Assembly: GCF_002797435.1 (NCBI RefSeq)
Contig: NZ_PGEN01000001.1
Coordinates: forward strand, 1,982,501-2,046,500
DNA length: 64,000 bases
Direction: 5' to 3'
Origin: Sphingomonas koreensis
GTDB taxonomy: Bacteria > Pseudomonadota > Alphaproteobacteria > Sphingomonadales > Sphingomonadaceae
In this document: one piece after another, positions 1 through 9,863 of the stretch
How the letters are laid out: each line of letters begins with the position of its first letter
Numbering within the stretch: the first letter of the stretch is position 1
Translations under genes and position numbers: made by a program
Notes under the pieces: model-generated
Told to the model about the DNA's origin: nothing
Seen by the model: the letters and a program-made list of their open reading frames with translations, nothing else
Database searches by the model: none

Positions 1-642
1 GGTCATCAGGATGCCGAGCTCGCGCAGCGTCAGCCGCCCGAGCAGGTTGATCGTGTACACCTCGGCACCGAACTGGCGCAGCTGCACCGCCCCCTGTTGT
101 GCGATGACGATGCCGATCAGGAAGCTCATCAGGCCGATGATGCCGAGCGCGGTCACGCCCACCACCTCGAACCGGTGGACGGTGGCGTGGAAGCGGAAGC
201 TGCGCGGGTTGAGCAGCACGCGGCCGAACGCCATCGCGGTCGCGCCCATGAAGCCGAGCAGGCCGTACAGCGTCCGGAACGCCTGAATCACCGCCTCGCC
301 GATCTCGGCGAGCAGGCGCTTGAAGGTGCCGAGCTGGCCCGGGCGCATCTCGACCGGCCGGTCGGCGCCCGCGACCTGATCGAACAGATGCTGCGAATCC
401 GTGCCCAGCCCCGAGACCGCCGCGTCGTGATCGCGCGCGAAGCGATGGATCAGCCAGGCGCCGACCGTGTCGATCCGGTCGATCCCGCTCATATCGAGCC
501 GCGCGACGGGCCCGTTCACTGCGGCAAGCCGCTCGGGCAGGTCGCCGATCGAACGCAGCGACAGATTGCCGCTGAAGCGGAGCGTGCCCCCATCGGCCGC
601 ATCGTGCTGGAAGTCGGCTGGCGCGCTCATCCGCTCATCCAT
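1..642 (-). CDS. MlaE-like ABC transporter permease with N-terminal STAS-like domain (partial)
   Basis: The reading frame is open from the ATG at 642 to the window edge, so the C-terminal part is missing. The first ~90 residues look like a STAS-type domain (LDMSGIDRIDTVGAWLIHRF, with a typical 'DxSGIxxxDT' loop). From about residue 120 the protein becomes a hydrophobic MlaE/YrbE permease (GLLGFMGATAMAF, then GVTALGIIGLMSFLIGIVIA). In this family the permease works with an ATPase and an MCE protein to move phospholipids between the inner and outer membranes. A second in-frame ATG lies at 630. The gene diverges from the HAD gene at 728. The fused STAS+MlaE architecture is common in proteobacteria. 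The family call is firm; the lipid substrate is inferred from the family. Confidence 0.85.
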   Translation of the reverse strand, partial: MDERMSAPADFQHDAADGGTLRFSGNLSLRSIGDLPERLAAVNGPVARLDMSGIDRIDTVGAWLIHRFARDHDAAVSGLGTDSQHLFDQVAGADRPVEMRPGQLGTFKRLLAEIGEAVIQAFRTLYGLLGFMGATAMAFGRVLLNPRSFRFHATVHRFEVVGVTALGIIGLMSFLIGIVIAQQGAVQLRQFGAEVYTINLLGRLTLRELGILMT

Positions 643-727
643 GGTTTATTCGGGCTGGTACGGCAAGCGCTTGCCTTTACAGATGTTTCGTCCTCGACCC
701 AATCCCGGAAGCGCGCTGAAGGTTCCG

Positions 728-1402
728 ATGCGAAGTGTTGCAATTTATGACATGGACAAGACGATCACGCGAAAGGCGACCTGGACGCCCTTCCTGATCC
801 ATGCCGCGATGGCGCGTGCGCCCTGGCGGCTGGCGCTGCTGCCCGCGGCCGGAATCGCATCGCTCCTGTACCTCGCCAGGGCGATCGACCGCGCCTGGCT
901 CAAGGAAGTCACCCACCGGTTGATGCTCGGCCGCACCATCCCGCCCGCCGATCTGGAAGCGGTGGCACAGGCCTTCGCGGACAGCGTCGCTGCGTCCAAC
1001 ATGTTCGCCGACGCACGCAAGCGAGTCGAAGCCGATCGCGCAGCGGGCTGGGAGCCCGTGCTCGCGACCGCGAGCCATGGCTATTACGCCCGTGCGATCG
1101 CCGCGCGGCTCGGCATCGCCCAGGTGATCGCGACCGAGGCGCGGCGCGACGCGGACGGCAACGTCCTCGCCGGGATCGAGGGCGAGAATTGCTACGGCCC
1201 GGCCAAGCTCCGGCTGATCGAGGCATGGATGGCGCGCGAAGGGCTCACCCGGAGCGATCTCCGCATCCGCTTCTACAGCGATCATGTCTCCGACGCCCCG
1301 GTGCTCGAATGGGCCGACGAGCCGTTCGCGGTCAACGCACACGGGCCGCTGCGCAAGCTGGCGGCGGCGAAGGGTTGGACGGTGCTGGACTGGGAGGGAT
1401 AG
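728..1402 (+). CDS. HAD-IB family hydrolase (SerB-like phosphatase)
   Basis: A 224-residue haloacid-dehalogenase-type phosphatase. Motif I is DMDKT at residues 8-12 (nucleophile Asp followed by the acid/base Asp). Motif II is the Ser in ATASHGYY near residue 115, and the C-terminal acidic motif is YSDHVSDAP near residue 185. The helical cap lies between motifs I and II, as in HAD-IB proteins such as SerB-like and CicA enzymes. The frame is open well upstream, but the ATG at 728 puts motif I at the expected N-terminal position. The substrate (phosphoserine, lysophospholipid or another phosphoester) cannot be read from sequence. Location beside an MlaE permease may hint at lipid metabolism, but that is inference. 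Confidence 0.85.
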   Translation: MRSVAIYDMDKTITRKATWTPFLIHAAMARAPWRLALLPAAGIASLLYLARAIDRAWLKEVTHRLMLGRTIPPADLEAVAQAFADSVAASNMFADARKRVEADRAAGWEPVLATASHGYYARAIAARLGIAQVIATEARRDADGNVLAGIEGENCYGPAKLRLIEAWMAREGLTRSDLRIRFYSDHVSDAPVLEWADEPFAVNAHGPLRKLAAAKGWTVLDWEG

Positions 1403-1427
1403 GACGGGGCGGGGGCTCCGGCGGCAT

Positions 1428-1754
1428 TCAATCGCTGAACGCCACGCCCCCCATACCTCTGCCCGCTGCTTTCTCGAGAAGCTGCCGCATGTCATCGAAA
1501 GCAGCGCACCCCCGCTGACTTCCATATGGGTCCGAACCCTTTGCCAGGAAGGTTTCCAGCAGGAGTCTCGTCTGCGCCGGCGTCAGGATCGAATCCCGGA
1601 AGTATGGAAGGTCAGCGCCGGCCTGCCGGCCCCTTTCGAACAGGATCGCAAGCGAACGATGCGCATCGAGGTCGATGGACCCTGCGAACTCCAGATGATC
1701 AGGGTCCACGGGTACGGAGGTCATCGACGGCGGTGCGAAATAGATGTCCAGCAT
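1428..1754 (-). CDS. hypothetical protein, 108 aa
   Basis: No family is recognised. The protein is soluble and mixed in composition, with no signal peptide or membrane segment. It begins MLDIYFAPPSM and has an acidic N-terminal third followed by a helical C-terminal half (TPAQTRLLLETFLAKGSD, then DDMRQLLEKAAGRG). Codon choice looks coding but is less strongly biased toward GC3 than the neighbouring genes. It converges with the HAD gene, with 25 bases between their ends. No strong ribosome-binding site precedes the ATG at 1754. It may be an accessory or recently acquired gene; the function is unknown. Confidence 0.5.
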   Translation of the reverse strand: MLDIYFAPPSMTSVPVDPDHLEFAGSIDLDAHRSLAILFERGRQAGADLPYFRDSILTPAQTRLLLETFLAKGSDPYGSQRGCAAFDDMRQLLEKAAGRGMGGVAFSD

Positions 1755-1907
1755 GATCTGTCAGTCTAGCGGTTCGATCGGCTCCGTCGATGGGCCGCCG
1801 GCTCGCCCGGCCCTGCGATGGCGTCCGGGGTCGAAGCGATCCGCGCCCGATTGACCGTGCCGAGAAGCTTTGAAACACTCATTGCTCCTGCAAAGGGAGA
1901 AGCGAAC

Positions 1908-2198
1908 ATGGTTGAACCGAAAAGGGGCTATCTGAAGACGCTTATGGCGGCGGGATCATTGCTTGCCGCGACCATTGTAAGCACGCAGGCAGTCGCCCAA
2001 CTGCCGAACAGATGCGTGGCTCATACGATCGCAAGGTGCAAGGCAGGCTGGGCGCAGCAAGGCTATCCCAGTCTCGTGGCCTGCACGAACGATCAGATTC
2101 AATTCTGCCCCCCTGAAACGAGCGGCGGGGGCGGCATCGGCTTCTGGATTTGCCGAGAAGTAGGCGATGGAAACGTCACCTGCGAGTATATGGGGTAG
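1908..2198 (+). CDS. small secreted cysteine-containing protein, 96 aa
   Basis: The start at 1908 is preceded by AAAGGGAG at a good distance; a longer open frame from 1818 lacks such a site. Residues 1-31 form a typical Sec signal peptide with a basic N-terminus (MVEPKRGYLK), a hydrophobic core and an AVAQ-type cleavage site. The mature part of about 65 residues has six cysteines (NRC, ARC, VAC, QFC, WIC, VTC) and a GGGG linker, so three disulfide bonds in the periplasm are plausible. No known family is recognised. It stands alone, followed by a strong hairpin at 2214-2253. Confidence 0.65.
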   Translation: MVEPKRGYLKTLMAAGSLLAATIVSTQAVAQLPNRCVAHTIARCKAGWAQQGYPSLVACTNDQIQFCPPETSGGGGIGFWICREVGDGNVTCEYMG

Positions 2199-2213
2199 AA
2201 CCACGCCTTGATC

Positions 2214-2253
2214 CGTGATGCAGGATGCCACGGCGCTGCTATCCTGCATCACG
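2214..2253. terminator. 13-bp perfect inverted repeat after the secreted-protein gene
   Basis: Arms at 2214-2226 and 2241-2253 are perfectly complementary (CGTGATGCAGGAT and its reverse complement) around a 14-nt loop. It begins 16 bases after the stop codon at 2198. No T-run follows, so it may act as a Rho-dependent end or mRNA-stabilising hairpin rather than a classical intrinsic terminator. Confidence 0.5.
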
Positions 2254-2354
2254 ACAGCGTATGGATCGCGCGGCGCTCTCGACCCGACGACATCGCTTCC
2301 CCTCCATACGGGTTCAGGCGCGCCATTGAGCAGCGCTCTTCATACTGTTAGCGG

Positions 2355-2819
2355 ATGTACATGCTTGCTTCCCCATCCGCGCTTTGGCGGCGCTACCGCG
2401 AAATCGATCCGGCCGCTCCGGCGGAAGCATCCGCCGTCTTCCATTTCTGCGACAATCAGGAGGACGCCGATATCTGCGCCGACCTCGTCGCCGCGGGACG
2501 CAAGCGCGCGACCGCGTCCTCGCTGGCGGAACTCGACAGCGCCGGGCTCCCGCTGCCGAAGACCGGGGACTATTCGATCATCACCGGCTGGAACGGTGAA
2601 GCGCGCGCGGTGATCCGGACCACATCGGTCGACATCCGCAGGTTCGCCGACGTCGATGCGGACTTTGCGCGCACCGAAGGCGAGGGCGACCTGACGCTTG
2701 AATGGTGGCGCGCCGCCCACCGGGCCTATTATGAGCGCGTGCTGGCGGGCAGCGGCTACACCGTCGACGACGATCTGCTGATCGCGTGCGAACGATTCGA
2801 GGTCGTGCTGCTGGCCTGA
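2355..2819 (+). CDS. ASCH domain-containing protein
   Basis: A 154-residue protein of the ASCH (PUA-like) superfamily. The central segment 'DLVAAGRKRATAS' near residues 48-60 matches the family's G-x-K-x-x-T/S nucleic-acid-binding loop, followed by GDYSIITGWNGEARAVI, a typical beta-strand pair. The family binds RNA or modified nucleosides; the E. coli member YqfB hydrolyses N4-acetylcytidine. Whether this protein is an enzyme cannot be told from sequence. The ATG at 2355 is used; another in-frame ATG lies two codons later. The gene ends 8 bases before the stop of the convergent DUF445 gene. Confidence 0.8.
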   Translation: MYMLASPSALWRRYREIDPAAPAEASAVFHFCDNQEDADICADLVAAGRKRATASSLAELDSAGLPLPKTGDYSIITGWNGEARAVIRTTSVDIRRFADVDADFARTEGEGDLTLEWWRAAHRAYYERVLAGSGYTVDDDLLIACERFEVVLLA

Positions 2820-2827
2820 GCCTGCCC

Positions 2828-4132
2828 CTACAGCACCGTGTGCAGCGTGTGGATGATGAGGCCGACCAGTCCCCCGACCAGCGTACCGTTGATGCGGATA
2901 TATTGCAGGTCCTGCCCGACCGCATTCTCCAGCCGCCCGGTGATCGTGCGCGCATCCCAGCCGCGCACCGTGTCGGACACCAGCCGCACGATGCCGTCGC
3001 CGTAATCGGCGGCGGTGCCTACCGCGGCACGGCGGACGAAGCGGTTGATCATGTGCGCAAGCCGCGGGTCGCTCTGCAACGTCGTTCCCAGCTGGCGCAA
3101 CGCGTCGCCAAGCTTACCGGCCAGCGCCGCGTCGGGATCGCGCGCCACCCGCAGCAACGCCGCGCGGCCCTGTTCCCACATCCCCTCGATCCAGCGGGCG
3201 AGTGCGGGATTGTCGAGCAGGTCGGCCTTGAATTCCTCGACCTTCATCCGCGTCGGAATGTCGAACTGGAGGTCGAAGGCAAGCTTCTCCAGCCCCTCCT
3301 CGACCTTGGCGCGCAGCGGATGGCCGGGGTCTTCGGCGACGTCGGCGACGAGCTTGTAGAGGCCGTCGATGATCGCGTTGGCCAAAGTCTCGTCTAGCCC
3401 GGTCCAGCGCATGATCGTGCCGGCGCGCTCGTGCACCATCTTGCGGATCAGCGCTTCGTTCTGGTCCACCACCTTGGCGAGCCAGCGCAACGTGCCGTCC
3501 ATCAGCGGGGTATGGCGGCCCTCGGCGATAGCCGCGCCCAGCGCCTGCCCCATCAGCGGGGCGATGTCGGTCTGGCGCAGGCGGGTTGCGACGGCGCTCT
3601 TGATCATGCCGCCAAGCTGTTCCTGATCGAGCGATTCGAGCAGGCTCGCCGCCATGCGCGATGCGCCGCGGCGCAGGCGGCCCGAGCTTTCGGGGGGCTG
3701 CGCCAGCCATTTGCCCGCCGCGCCTGCGACATCGACCCCGCTCATCCGCCGCGCGACCACGCGCGGCACCAGGAAATTGTCGCGCAGGAAATTGGCGAGC
3801 GCGGTGGCGATCCGTTCCTTGTTGCGCGGGATGATGGCGGTGTGCGGGATGGGCAGGCCGAGCGGATGACGGAACAGGGCAGTGACCGCGAACCAGTCGG
3901 CAAGGCCGCCGACCATCGCCGCCTCGGCAAAGGCCCGGACGAACCCCGCGGCCGGATGGATCGGCTCGTACTGCCGCGCCGCGAGATAGACCGCGGCCAT
4001 CGCCACCAGCAGGCCGGTCGCGATGAAACGCATGCGCCGCAAACCCGGCGGAGCGGGCTCGCGGCGCAAGCGGCCATTGAGCAGGGGGGCGGCGCGCGCG
4101 CGGCCCGAAAACGCGCGGGGAGACGGGTTCAT
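2828..4132 (-). CDS. DUF445 family membrane protein
   Basis: A 434-residue DUF445 protein. One N-terminal membrane segment (FIATGLLVAMAAVYLAARQY) is followed by the conserved family blocks AAMVGGLADWFAVTALFRHPLG and IPHTAIIPRNKERIA. A long helical region follows, and a hydrophobic C-terminus (YIRINGTLVGGLVGLIIHTL) ends the protein. The family occurs widely in bacteria and has no assigned biochemical role. The ATG at 4132 is chosen because it follows a purine-rich GGGGGG stretch. The open frame extends to 4246, but that would overlap the upstream RND gene. It lies 31 bases downstream of the RND pump gene, so cotranscription is likely. Confidence 0.85.
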   Translation of the reverse strand: MNPSPRAFSGRARAAPLLNGRLRREPAPPGLRRMRFIATGLLVAMAAVYLAARQYEPIHPAAGFVRAFAEAAMVGGLADWFAVTALFRHPLGLPIPHTAIIPRNKERIATALANFLRDNFLVPRVVARRMSGVDVAGAAGKWLAQPPESSGRLRRGASRMAASLLESLDQEQLGGMIKSAVATRLRQTDIAPLMGQALGAAIAEGRHTPLMDGTLRWLAKVVDQNEALIRKMVHERAGTIMRWTGLDETLANAIIDGLYKLVADVAEDPGHPLRAKVEEGLEKLAFDLQFDIPTRMKVEEFKADLLDNPALARWIEGMWEQGRAALLRVARDPDAALAGKLGDALRQLGTTLQSDPRLAHMINRFVRRAAVGTAADYGDGIVRLVSDTVRGWDARTITGRLENAVGQDLQYIRINGTLVGGLVGLIIHTLHTVL

Positions 4133-4163
4133 GCCCGCAACAATCCCCCCGCGCGCAATTGGT

Positions 4164-7100
4164 TCACTCGGCAGGCTGGGTACCCTCCCCGCCCTGATGG
4201 CCAAGACGGCCCTGCTGCTCGATCGCGGCGCCGCCCTGCGGGCCATGCTCGTCGCCGGGGGTGTAGGTGAGCAGACGGCGGCGCAGGCGCGGCCCCATCC
4301 ACTTCTCGACCCCGATCGCCAGGCTGAAGCTTGCCGGAACGATCAGCAGCGTCAGGATGGTCGACAGGATCAGGCCGCCGATCACGGTGACGCCCATCGG
4401 CGCACGCCAGGCAGCATCGCCCGACAGCGCGATCGCCGTCGGCACCATGCCGGCCACCATCGCCACCGTGGTCATCACGATGGGCTGGGCGCGCTTATGC
4501 CCGGCGTCGGCGATCGCCGTCATCTTGTCGACGCCCTTCTCCATCTCCTCGATCGCGAAGTCGATCAGCAGGATCGAGTTCTTGGCGACGATGCCGAGCA
4601 GCATCAGGATGCCGATATAGACCGGCATCGAGATCGGCTGACCCGCGATCCACAGCGCCAGCAGCCCGCCCAAGGGGGCGAGCAGCAGCGATCCCATGTT
4701 CACCAGCGGCGAGACGAAGCGGCGATAGAGCAGCACCAGCACCGCGAAGACGAGGAAGATACCCGCCACCACCGCGATGATGAAGTTCTGGATCATCTCG
4801 GCCTGCCATTTGGCGGCGCCGACCTCGAGCTTGCCGACGCCGAGCGGCAGGTTCTTCATCGTGGGCAGGGCGTCGATCTGCTTCATCGCATCGCCGCTGA
4901 CCACGCCGGGGGCAAGGTCGGCACCGATCATGATGCGGCGCTGCTTGTTGATCCGGTCGATGCGGGTCGGACCCGCCCCGAAGCCGATATCGGCGACGAG
5001 GCTGAGCGGCACCGATCCGCCCGACTGGGTCTGCACGGGCAGATTCTGGATCGTCGACAGCTTGGCGCGCGCATCCTCTTCCAGCGCGACGCGGATCGGG
5101 ATCTGACGGTCTGAAAGCGAGAAGCGCGCGCTGTTCTGGTCGATATCGCCCAGCGTCGCGATGCGGATCGCGCTCGAGAGCGCGGCGGTGGTGACGCCGA
5201 GATTGGCGGCGAGATCCATCCGCGGACGGATCACGATCTCCGGCCGCTGAAGATCGCCCGACACGCGCGGCGCAACGATGATCTTGAGGCCTTCCATCTC
5301 CTCGACGATCTTCTGCGCGGTGCGGGTCAGCAGCGCCGGATCCTCGCCGCCCAGCGTGATCGTGAGCGCGCGGCCCGATCCGCCCCAGCCCTGCTGGTTG
5401 CGGAACGACACGCGGGCGTCGGGGATGGCGGCGAGCGCGGGCGTCATGCGGCGCTCGAACTCGTCGCTCTTGAAGTCGCGCTCGTCGGCCAGCATCGCGG
5501 TGACGCGGCCGTTGCCGACGAATGCACGCGAATAGGTGTTCTCGACGCCCTCCTGCGCGGCGAGCAGATCGCGGACGCGATCGACCACCGCCTTGCTTTG
5601 CTCGAGCGTGGTGCCGGGCACCATCTCGATCGTCGCGGTCACCGCATCCTGGTCCAGATTGGGCTGGAAGGTCTTGGGCAGGATGGCGAAGAACATCACC
5701 GTCAGCGCGAGGCTGACAATGCCTCCCACGATCGCCGACCACCGGTGACGCAACGTCCAGTGCAAAATCTTCATATACTGGTCCATCATCCACCCTTCCC
5801 CATGGGTGGCGTGACCCTTCGCCTTGAGGAAATAGGCAGCGATCATCGGCGAGATAAGGCGCGCGACGGCAAGGCTCATCAGCACCGCCGCGACGACGGT
5901 GAGGCCGAAATTCTTGAAGAACTGGCCCGAAATGCCCGGCATCATGCCGACGGGCAGGAACACCGCGACAATCGACATGGTGGTCGCGACCACCGCGACG
6001 CCGATCTCGTCGGCCGCGTCGATCGATGCCTGATAGGCGGTCTTGCCCATGCGCATGTGGCGGACGATGTTCTCGATCTCGACGATCGCGTCATCGACCA
6101 GCACACCCGCCACCAGGCTGAGCGCGAGCAGCGTCATCTGGTTTAGGTTGAAGCCGAGCAGCTCCATGAAGAAGAAGGTCGGGATCGCCGAGAGCGGGAT
6201 TGCGAGGCCGGAGATCAGCGTCGCGCGCCAGTCGCGCAGGAACAGGAACACCACGATCAGCGCGAGGACCGACCCCTCGATCAGCGCCCACAGCGCGGAT
6301 TCATACTGGGATTCGGCATATTCGGTGTTGTTGAACAACACTTCGAAACGCACCTTGGGATTGCGCTCCTGAAGTTGCTTGAGCTTCTTTTCCGCCTCGT
6401 GGAAGACCGCGACATCCGACGCGCCCTTGCCGCGCTTGATGTCGAAGGCAAGCACTTGCTGCCCGTTCCATTCGGCCGAGCTGCGCAGCTCGGCATAGAG
6501 GTCCTTGACCTGCGCGATGTCGGACAGGCGCACGGTGCGGCCGCCGCCGATCGCGATCTGGGTCTGGCCGAGCGCGTGCGCATTGGCAGCGTTGCCGAGC
6601 ACGCGGACCGACTGTTCGGTACCCGAAATCTCCGCGCGTCCGCCCGCGGCGTTGAGGTTCACCTGGCGCAGCTGCTGGTTCACCTGACTCGCGGTGAGCC
6701 CATAGGACTGGACCTTGGCGGGATCGAGGATCACGCGGATCTCGCGGCTGACGCCACCGACGCGATCGACCGCGGTCAGGCCGGAAACCGACAGCAGCTC
6801 CTTCGCCACCGTATTGTCGACATACCAGGAGAGCTCCTCCATCGTCATGTCGGTGGCGATGGCGGTGAAGCTGGCGATGTCGTTGTCGGTGGTGTTGGCG
6901 CGGAACACCTGCGGCTCGAGAATGCCGTCGGGCAGGTCGCCGCGAATCTGGTTGATCGCTTCGCGCACATCGTTGACCGCACGGTCGATCGGCGTGCCGA
7001 TGTCGAGCTGGATGACCGTGGTCGAGTTGCCCTCGGTCACGTTCGATTCGATCTGGTCGATGCCCTGCAATGCACGCACCGCAGACTCGACGCGCTGGGT

Positions 7101-7298
7101 GATCTGCGTCTCGAGCTCGGTCGGCGCCGCGCCCGGCTGGCTGATCGTGACGATCGCGATCGGGAAATCGATATCCGGATCGTTGTTCACATCCATCCGG
7201 AAGAAGCTGACGAAACCCGCGATCGTCAACGCGATGAACAGCACGATCGGCGGAACCGGGTTCCGGATCGACCAGGCCGAGATGTTGCGAAAGCCCAT
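4164..7298 (-). CDS. RND family efflux transporter permease (AcrB/MexF-like, HAE-type)
   Basis: A 1044-residue inner-membrane proton-driven pump with the usual two-fold RND repeat. TM1 is near residues 12-30 and a first periplasmic loop runs to about residue 330. TM4 carries the proton-relay pair in [14 protein letters not shown] near residue 405. The matching second-half relay is [14 protein letters not shown] near residue 930. The length matches AcrB-type pumps. The hydrophilic tail after residue ~1010 is Gly/Gln-rich and unusual. The adaptor gene sits 21 bases upstream in the same operon. No outer-membrane factor gene follows, so TolC is probably encoded elsewhere. Metal versus drug export is not decided; the HAE-type relay residues favour organic substrates. 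Confidence 0.95.
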   Translation of the reverse strand: MGFRNISAWSIRNPVPPIVLFIALTIAGFVSFFRMDVNNDPDIDFPIAIVTISQPGAAPTELETQITQRVESAVRALQGIDQIESNVTEGNSTTVIQLDIGTPIDRAVNDVREAINQIRGDLPDGILEPQVFRANTTDNDIASFTAIATDMTMEELSWYVDNTVAKELLSVSGLTAVDRVGGVSREIRVILDPAKVQSYGLTASQVNQQLRQVNLNAAGGRAEISGTEQSVRVLGNAANAHALGQTQIAIGGGRTVRLSDIAQVKDLYAELRSSAEWNGQQVLAFDIKRGKGASDVAVFHEAEKKLKQLQERNPKVRFEVLFNNTEYAESQYESALWALIEGSVLALIVVFLFLRDWRATLISGLAIPLSAIPTFFFMELLGFNLNQMTLLALSLVAGVLVDDAIVEIENIVRHMRMGKTAYQASIDAADEIGVAVVATTMSIVAVFLPVGMMPGISGQFFKNFGLTVVAAVLMSLAVARLISPMIAAYFLKAKGHATHGEGWMMDQYMKILHWTLRHRWSAIVGGIVSLALTVMFFAILPKTFQPNLDQDAVTATIEMVPGTTLEQSKAVVDRVRDLLAAQEGVENTYSRAFVGNGRVTAMLADERDFKSDEFERRMTPALAAIPDARVSFRNQQGWGGSGRALTITLGGEDPALLTRTAQKIVEEMEGLKIIVAPRVSGDLQRPEIVIRPRMDLAANLGVTTAALSSAIRIATLGDIDQNSARFSLSDRQIPIRVALEEDARAKLSTIQNLPVQTQSGGSVPLSLVADIGFGAGPTRIDRINKQRRIMIGADLAPGVVSGDAMKQIDALPTMKNLPLGVGKLEVGAAKWQAEMIQNFIIAVVAGIFLVFAVLVLLYRRFVSPLVNMGSLLLAPLGGLLALWIAGQPISMPVYIGILMLLGIVAKNSILLIDFAIEEMEKGVDKMTAIADAGHKRAQPIVMTTVAMVAGMVPTAIALSGDAAWRAPMGVTVIGGLILSTILTLLIVPASFSLAIGVEKWMGPRLRRRLLTYTPGDEHGPQGGAAIEQQGRLGHQGGEGTQPAE

Positions 7299-7319
7299 GA
7301 TCTAGTCCTTAAGTCCGCG

Positions 7320-8528
7320 TCACCGCTGCAGCTTCGTCAGGTTCGGCTTCACCTTCTGCCCCGGATTGAGGAAGGCGCCCGCGGTCAGCACGACACGCTC
7401 GGTGCCCTGCAGGCCGCTGGTAATCGCCACGCCGGCGTCGGAAACGTCGCCGGTGGTGATTGCACGGCGCTCGGCCTCGTCCTTGGCATTGAGGACATAG
7501 ACGAAATTGCCCTTGGAATCGCTCTGGATCGCCGATTGCGGCAGCATCGGTGCAACCTCGCCGCCCGAATGAATGCTCGCGCTGGCGAATCCGCCGGGGC
7601 GCAGCGCCTTGTTGTAGGGCAACGCGACGCGCGCGATGCCCTGGCGCGTCTGCGGATCGATCACCGGCGACACCTGCCACACCTGGCCAGCGAACTTCTC
7701 GGCAGTGCCGACCGGCGTCACATCGACGCGCGCACCAACCGGAACGCGCTGCAGATCGGCTTCGCTCAGCTGCACGCGCATCTCGAACTGTCCGCCCTGC
7801 GCGACCCGGAACAGCGTGCCCGAACCCGCGCTGACGATCTGCCCCGGCTCGACCGTGCGCGTCAGGACCAGTCCGGCCGCAGGCGAACGGATATCGAGCC
7901 GGCGGTTGCGCGCGGCGGTTTCCGAATGCTGCGCCTGGGCGACACGGACGCGCGCCGCCGCGGCATCGCGGGTTGCGGTCTTGCGATCGATATCGGCCTT
8001 GGAGACGAAGCCGCGCGCGACGAGCTGCTTGGCGCGGTCGAGCTCAGCCTGCGCGATGCCGAGATCGGCCTGCGCGACGCGGATGTTGGCAGCCTGCGAC
8101 TGCGCAGTCTGCGACTGGACCGAACGATCGACGGTCGCGAGCACCTGTCCGGCGGCGACCCAGTCGCCCGGCTCGACCAGCACGCGCGTTACCTCGCCCC
8201 CTTCGCCCGCAACGCCGACCGGCATTTCGCGGCGCGCCGCGAGCGAGCCGGTGCCGCTGATCACGCGATCGACTTCCTGACGACCGGGGACGGCGACACT
8301 CACCACCGGAAGCTGGCGACCACCGCCTTCACCCCCGGCGCCCTTGGCAGCCGCGGCGGACTTCTCGCCATCCGCCTTGCCGGAGGCGAACGCAAACCAG
8401 GCGCCAGCGAGCACGGCGAGCGCGATCAGCCCACCGATAATCCACCAGCGCCGACGCGACCGCACTTCCCCTTCACCGGCAATCGCCAGCTGCTCGTCCC
8501 TGCCAAACATCCGTGCCTCATAGTTCAT
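7320..8528 (-). CDS. RND efflux periplasmic adaptor subunit (HlyD/AcrA family)
   Basis: A 402-residue membrane fusion protein. After a cytoplasmic N-terminus, residues ~28-50 form a membrane anchor (WWIIGGLIALAVLAGAWFAF). A biotinyl/lipoyl-like half-motif (RVLVEPGDWVAAGQVLATVD) leads into an alpha-hairpin of Gln/Ala-rich heptads. The second lipoyl half is RSPAAGLVLTRTVEPGQIV, followed by the beta-barrel and membrane-proximal domains. It bridges the RND pump to an outer-membrane channel. It is the first gene of the operon adaptor-RND-DUF445. The intergenic stretch 8529-8793 upstream should carry its promoter, but I see no convincing boxes there. Confidence 0.93.
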   Translation of the reverse strand: MNYEARMFGRDEQLAIAGEGEVRSRRRWWIIGGLIALAVLAGAWFAFASGKADGEKSAAAAKGAGGEGGGRQLPVVSVAVPGRQEVDRVISGTGSLAARREMPVGVAGEGGEVTRVLVEPGDWVAAGQVLATVDRSVQSQTAQSQAANIRVAQADLGIAQAELDRAKQLVARGFVSKADIDRKTATRDAAAARVRVAQAQHSETAARNRRLDIRSPAAGLVLTRTVEPGQIVSAGSGTLFRVAQGGQFEMRVQLSEADLQRVPVGARVDVTPVGTAEKFAGQVWQVSPVIDPQTRQGIARVALPYNKALRPGGFASASIHSGGEVAPMLPQSAIQSDSKGNFVYVLNAKDEAERRAITTGDVSDAGVAITSGLQGTERVVLTAGAFLNPGQKVKPNLTKLQR

Positions 8529-8793
8529 GCGCGACCCCTTCCCCGGCCTAGACGGCCTGCGCGGGCCATTTCCGTCGCGCTGTATTATCTGAATAAATCA
8601 CCGGCCTCAAGAGCCGTCGTCACCCCACCCGGATCAGTGCCGGACTCACTGCCCGTTTTCGTCTTGTTCCGCAAGGGGACAGGCCGTGAACCCATGCTGC
8701 GGCGCACGGTCGAATCGGGGTTTGCAGCGCCCGCATCCTCAGGCAAGTTCCCGCGCGGCTTCCCCGGCGGAAGCCGCAAAACAGGAGGAAAGC

Positions 8794-9054
8794 ATGCCCG
8801 ACGGTATTATCGGTTGGATCCTCATTGGCCTGGTTGCAGGCGCTCTTGGCAAGCTGATCATGCCCGGCAAGGATCCGGGCGGCATCATCGTTACCATCCT
8901 GATCGGTATCGCGGGCGCATTGCTCGCCGCTTTCATCGCGCCGGCCATCGGCATCAGCCTGACCGGCAAGTTCGCCAGCTATATCGCCGCCACGATCGGT
9001 GCGGTCGTGCTGCTGGCACTGTATCGGGTCGTCATCGCCCGCCGGGCAGCCTGA
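8794..9054 (+). CDS. GlsB/YeaQ/YmgE family stress-response membrane protein
   Basis: An 86-residue integral membrane protein with three hydrophobic segments (GWILIGLVAGALGKLIM, GGIIVTILIGIAGALLAAFI, AATIGAVVLLALYRVV), the standard layout of this family (transglycosylase-associated protein family). The first helix with its following Gly-Lys loop and the PGKDPGG turn are typical. The ATG at 8794 has an excellent AGGAGGA site just upstream, so the longer open frame from 8686 is rejected. Members are often general-stress induced; the molecular role is unknown. A paralogue lies at 9961-10224. Confidence 0.88.
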   Translation: MPDGIIGWILIGLVAGALGKLIMPGKDPGGIIVTILIGIAGALLAAFIAPAIGISLTGKFASYIAATIGAVVLLALYRVVIARRAA

Positions 9055-9144
9055 TTACGGGTTCACCTTTTTGGGTCCGTTCAGCTTTCGTTGTTCCGCC
9101 GACCGTTAGCGCGGCGGAACAACAAGCTGGAAAGGCCCCATTGA

Positions 9145-9858
9145 ATGGTTCGAATGCTGACTCTCGCGGCCGTTGCCGCCGCGCTTCCCCTGACCGCAGC
9201 CGCGCAGGTGGCAGCGCCGGGTGCGTCCATGTCTGACGGCACCCTGCTTGATGTCGTCGCCGAGGGCGAGGCGACTCGCGTTCCCGACATTGCCACGATC
9301 CGTGCCGGCGTGGTGACGCAGGCGCCGACCGCGGCCGCCGCGCTCGCAGCCAACGCGACACAGATGAAGAGTGTGATCGCCGCGCTCAACGCCGCGGGCG
9401 TCGCCGACCGCGACGTGCAGACGGCGAACATCTCGCTCAACCCGCAATATCGCTATGCGGACAACCAGCCGCCGGTGATCACCGGCTACCAGGCGTCGAA
9501 CACCGTCTCGGTCAAGTTCCGCGACATCGCGAAGAGCGGCAATATCCTCGACGCGCTGGTCAAGCAGGGCGCGAACCAGATCGACGGACCCAATCTCTCG
9601 ATCGATCAGATCGAAGCTGCGCAGGACGAGGCGCGGACCGATGCGGTCAAGCGCGCCCGCGCCCGCGCCGACCTCTATGCCCGTGCGCTCGGGATGCGGG
9701 TCGAGCGGCTGGTGTCGCTGAGCGAAGGCAATGACGGCGGCATGCCCGGCCCGATGCCGGTGATGATGGCCCGCGCCGAAGCCAAGGATTCGACCCAGTT
9801 GATTCCGGGCGAGCAGCGCGTCGGCGTCACCGTCCGCGTGCGCTTCCTGCTCAAGTAG
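9145..9858 (+). CDS. SIMPL domain-containing (DUF541) periplasmic protein
   Basis: 237 residues: a signal peptide (MLTLAAVAAALPLTAAAQ) and then a SIMPL/DUF541 domain. It starts with the characteristic block VVAEGEATRVPDIATIRAGV, continues with ITGYQASNTVSVKFRD, and contains the helix EARTDAVKRARARADLYARALG. Family members include the Brucella BP26 immunogenic protein and E. coli YggE, which form ring-like oligomers in the periplasm and are linked to stress tolerance. A GGAAAGG sequence precedes the ATG. The gene is single and ends in a strong terminator at 9864-9894. Confidence 0.9.
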   Translation: MVRMLTLAAVAAALPLTAAAQVAAPGASMSDGTLLDVVAEGEATRVPDIATIRAGVVTQAPTAAAALAANATQMKSVIAALNAAGVADRDVQTANISLNPQYRYADNQPPVITGYQASNTVSVKFRDIAKSGNILDALVKQGANQIDGPNLSIDQIEAAQDEARTDAVKRARARADLYARALGMRVERLVSLSEGNDGGMPGPMPVMMARAEAKDSTQLIPGEQRVGVTVRVRFLLK

Positions 9859-9863
9859 AACAG

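Noticed and set aside
6375..9236. A 953-codon plus-strand open frame running opposite the RND adaptor and pump genes
   Set aside because: It is an antisense shadow in very GC-rich DNA, Arg/Asp/His-rich and without any recognisable domain. The minus-strand frames have complete RND and adaptor signatures.
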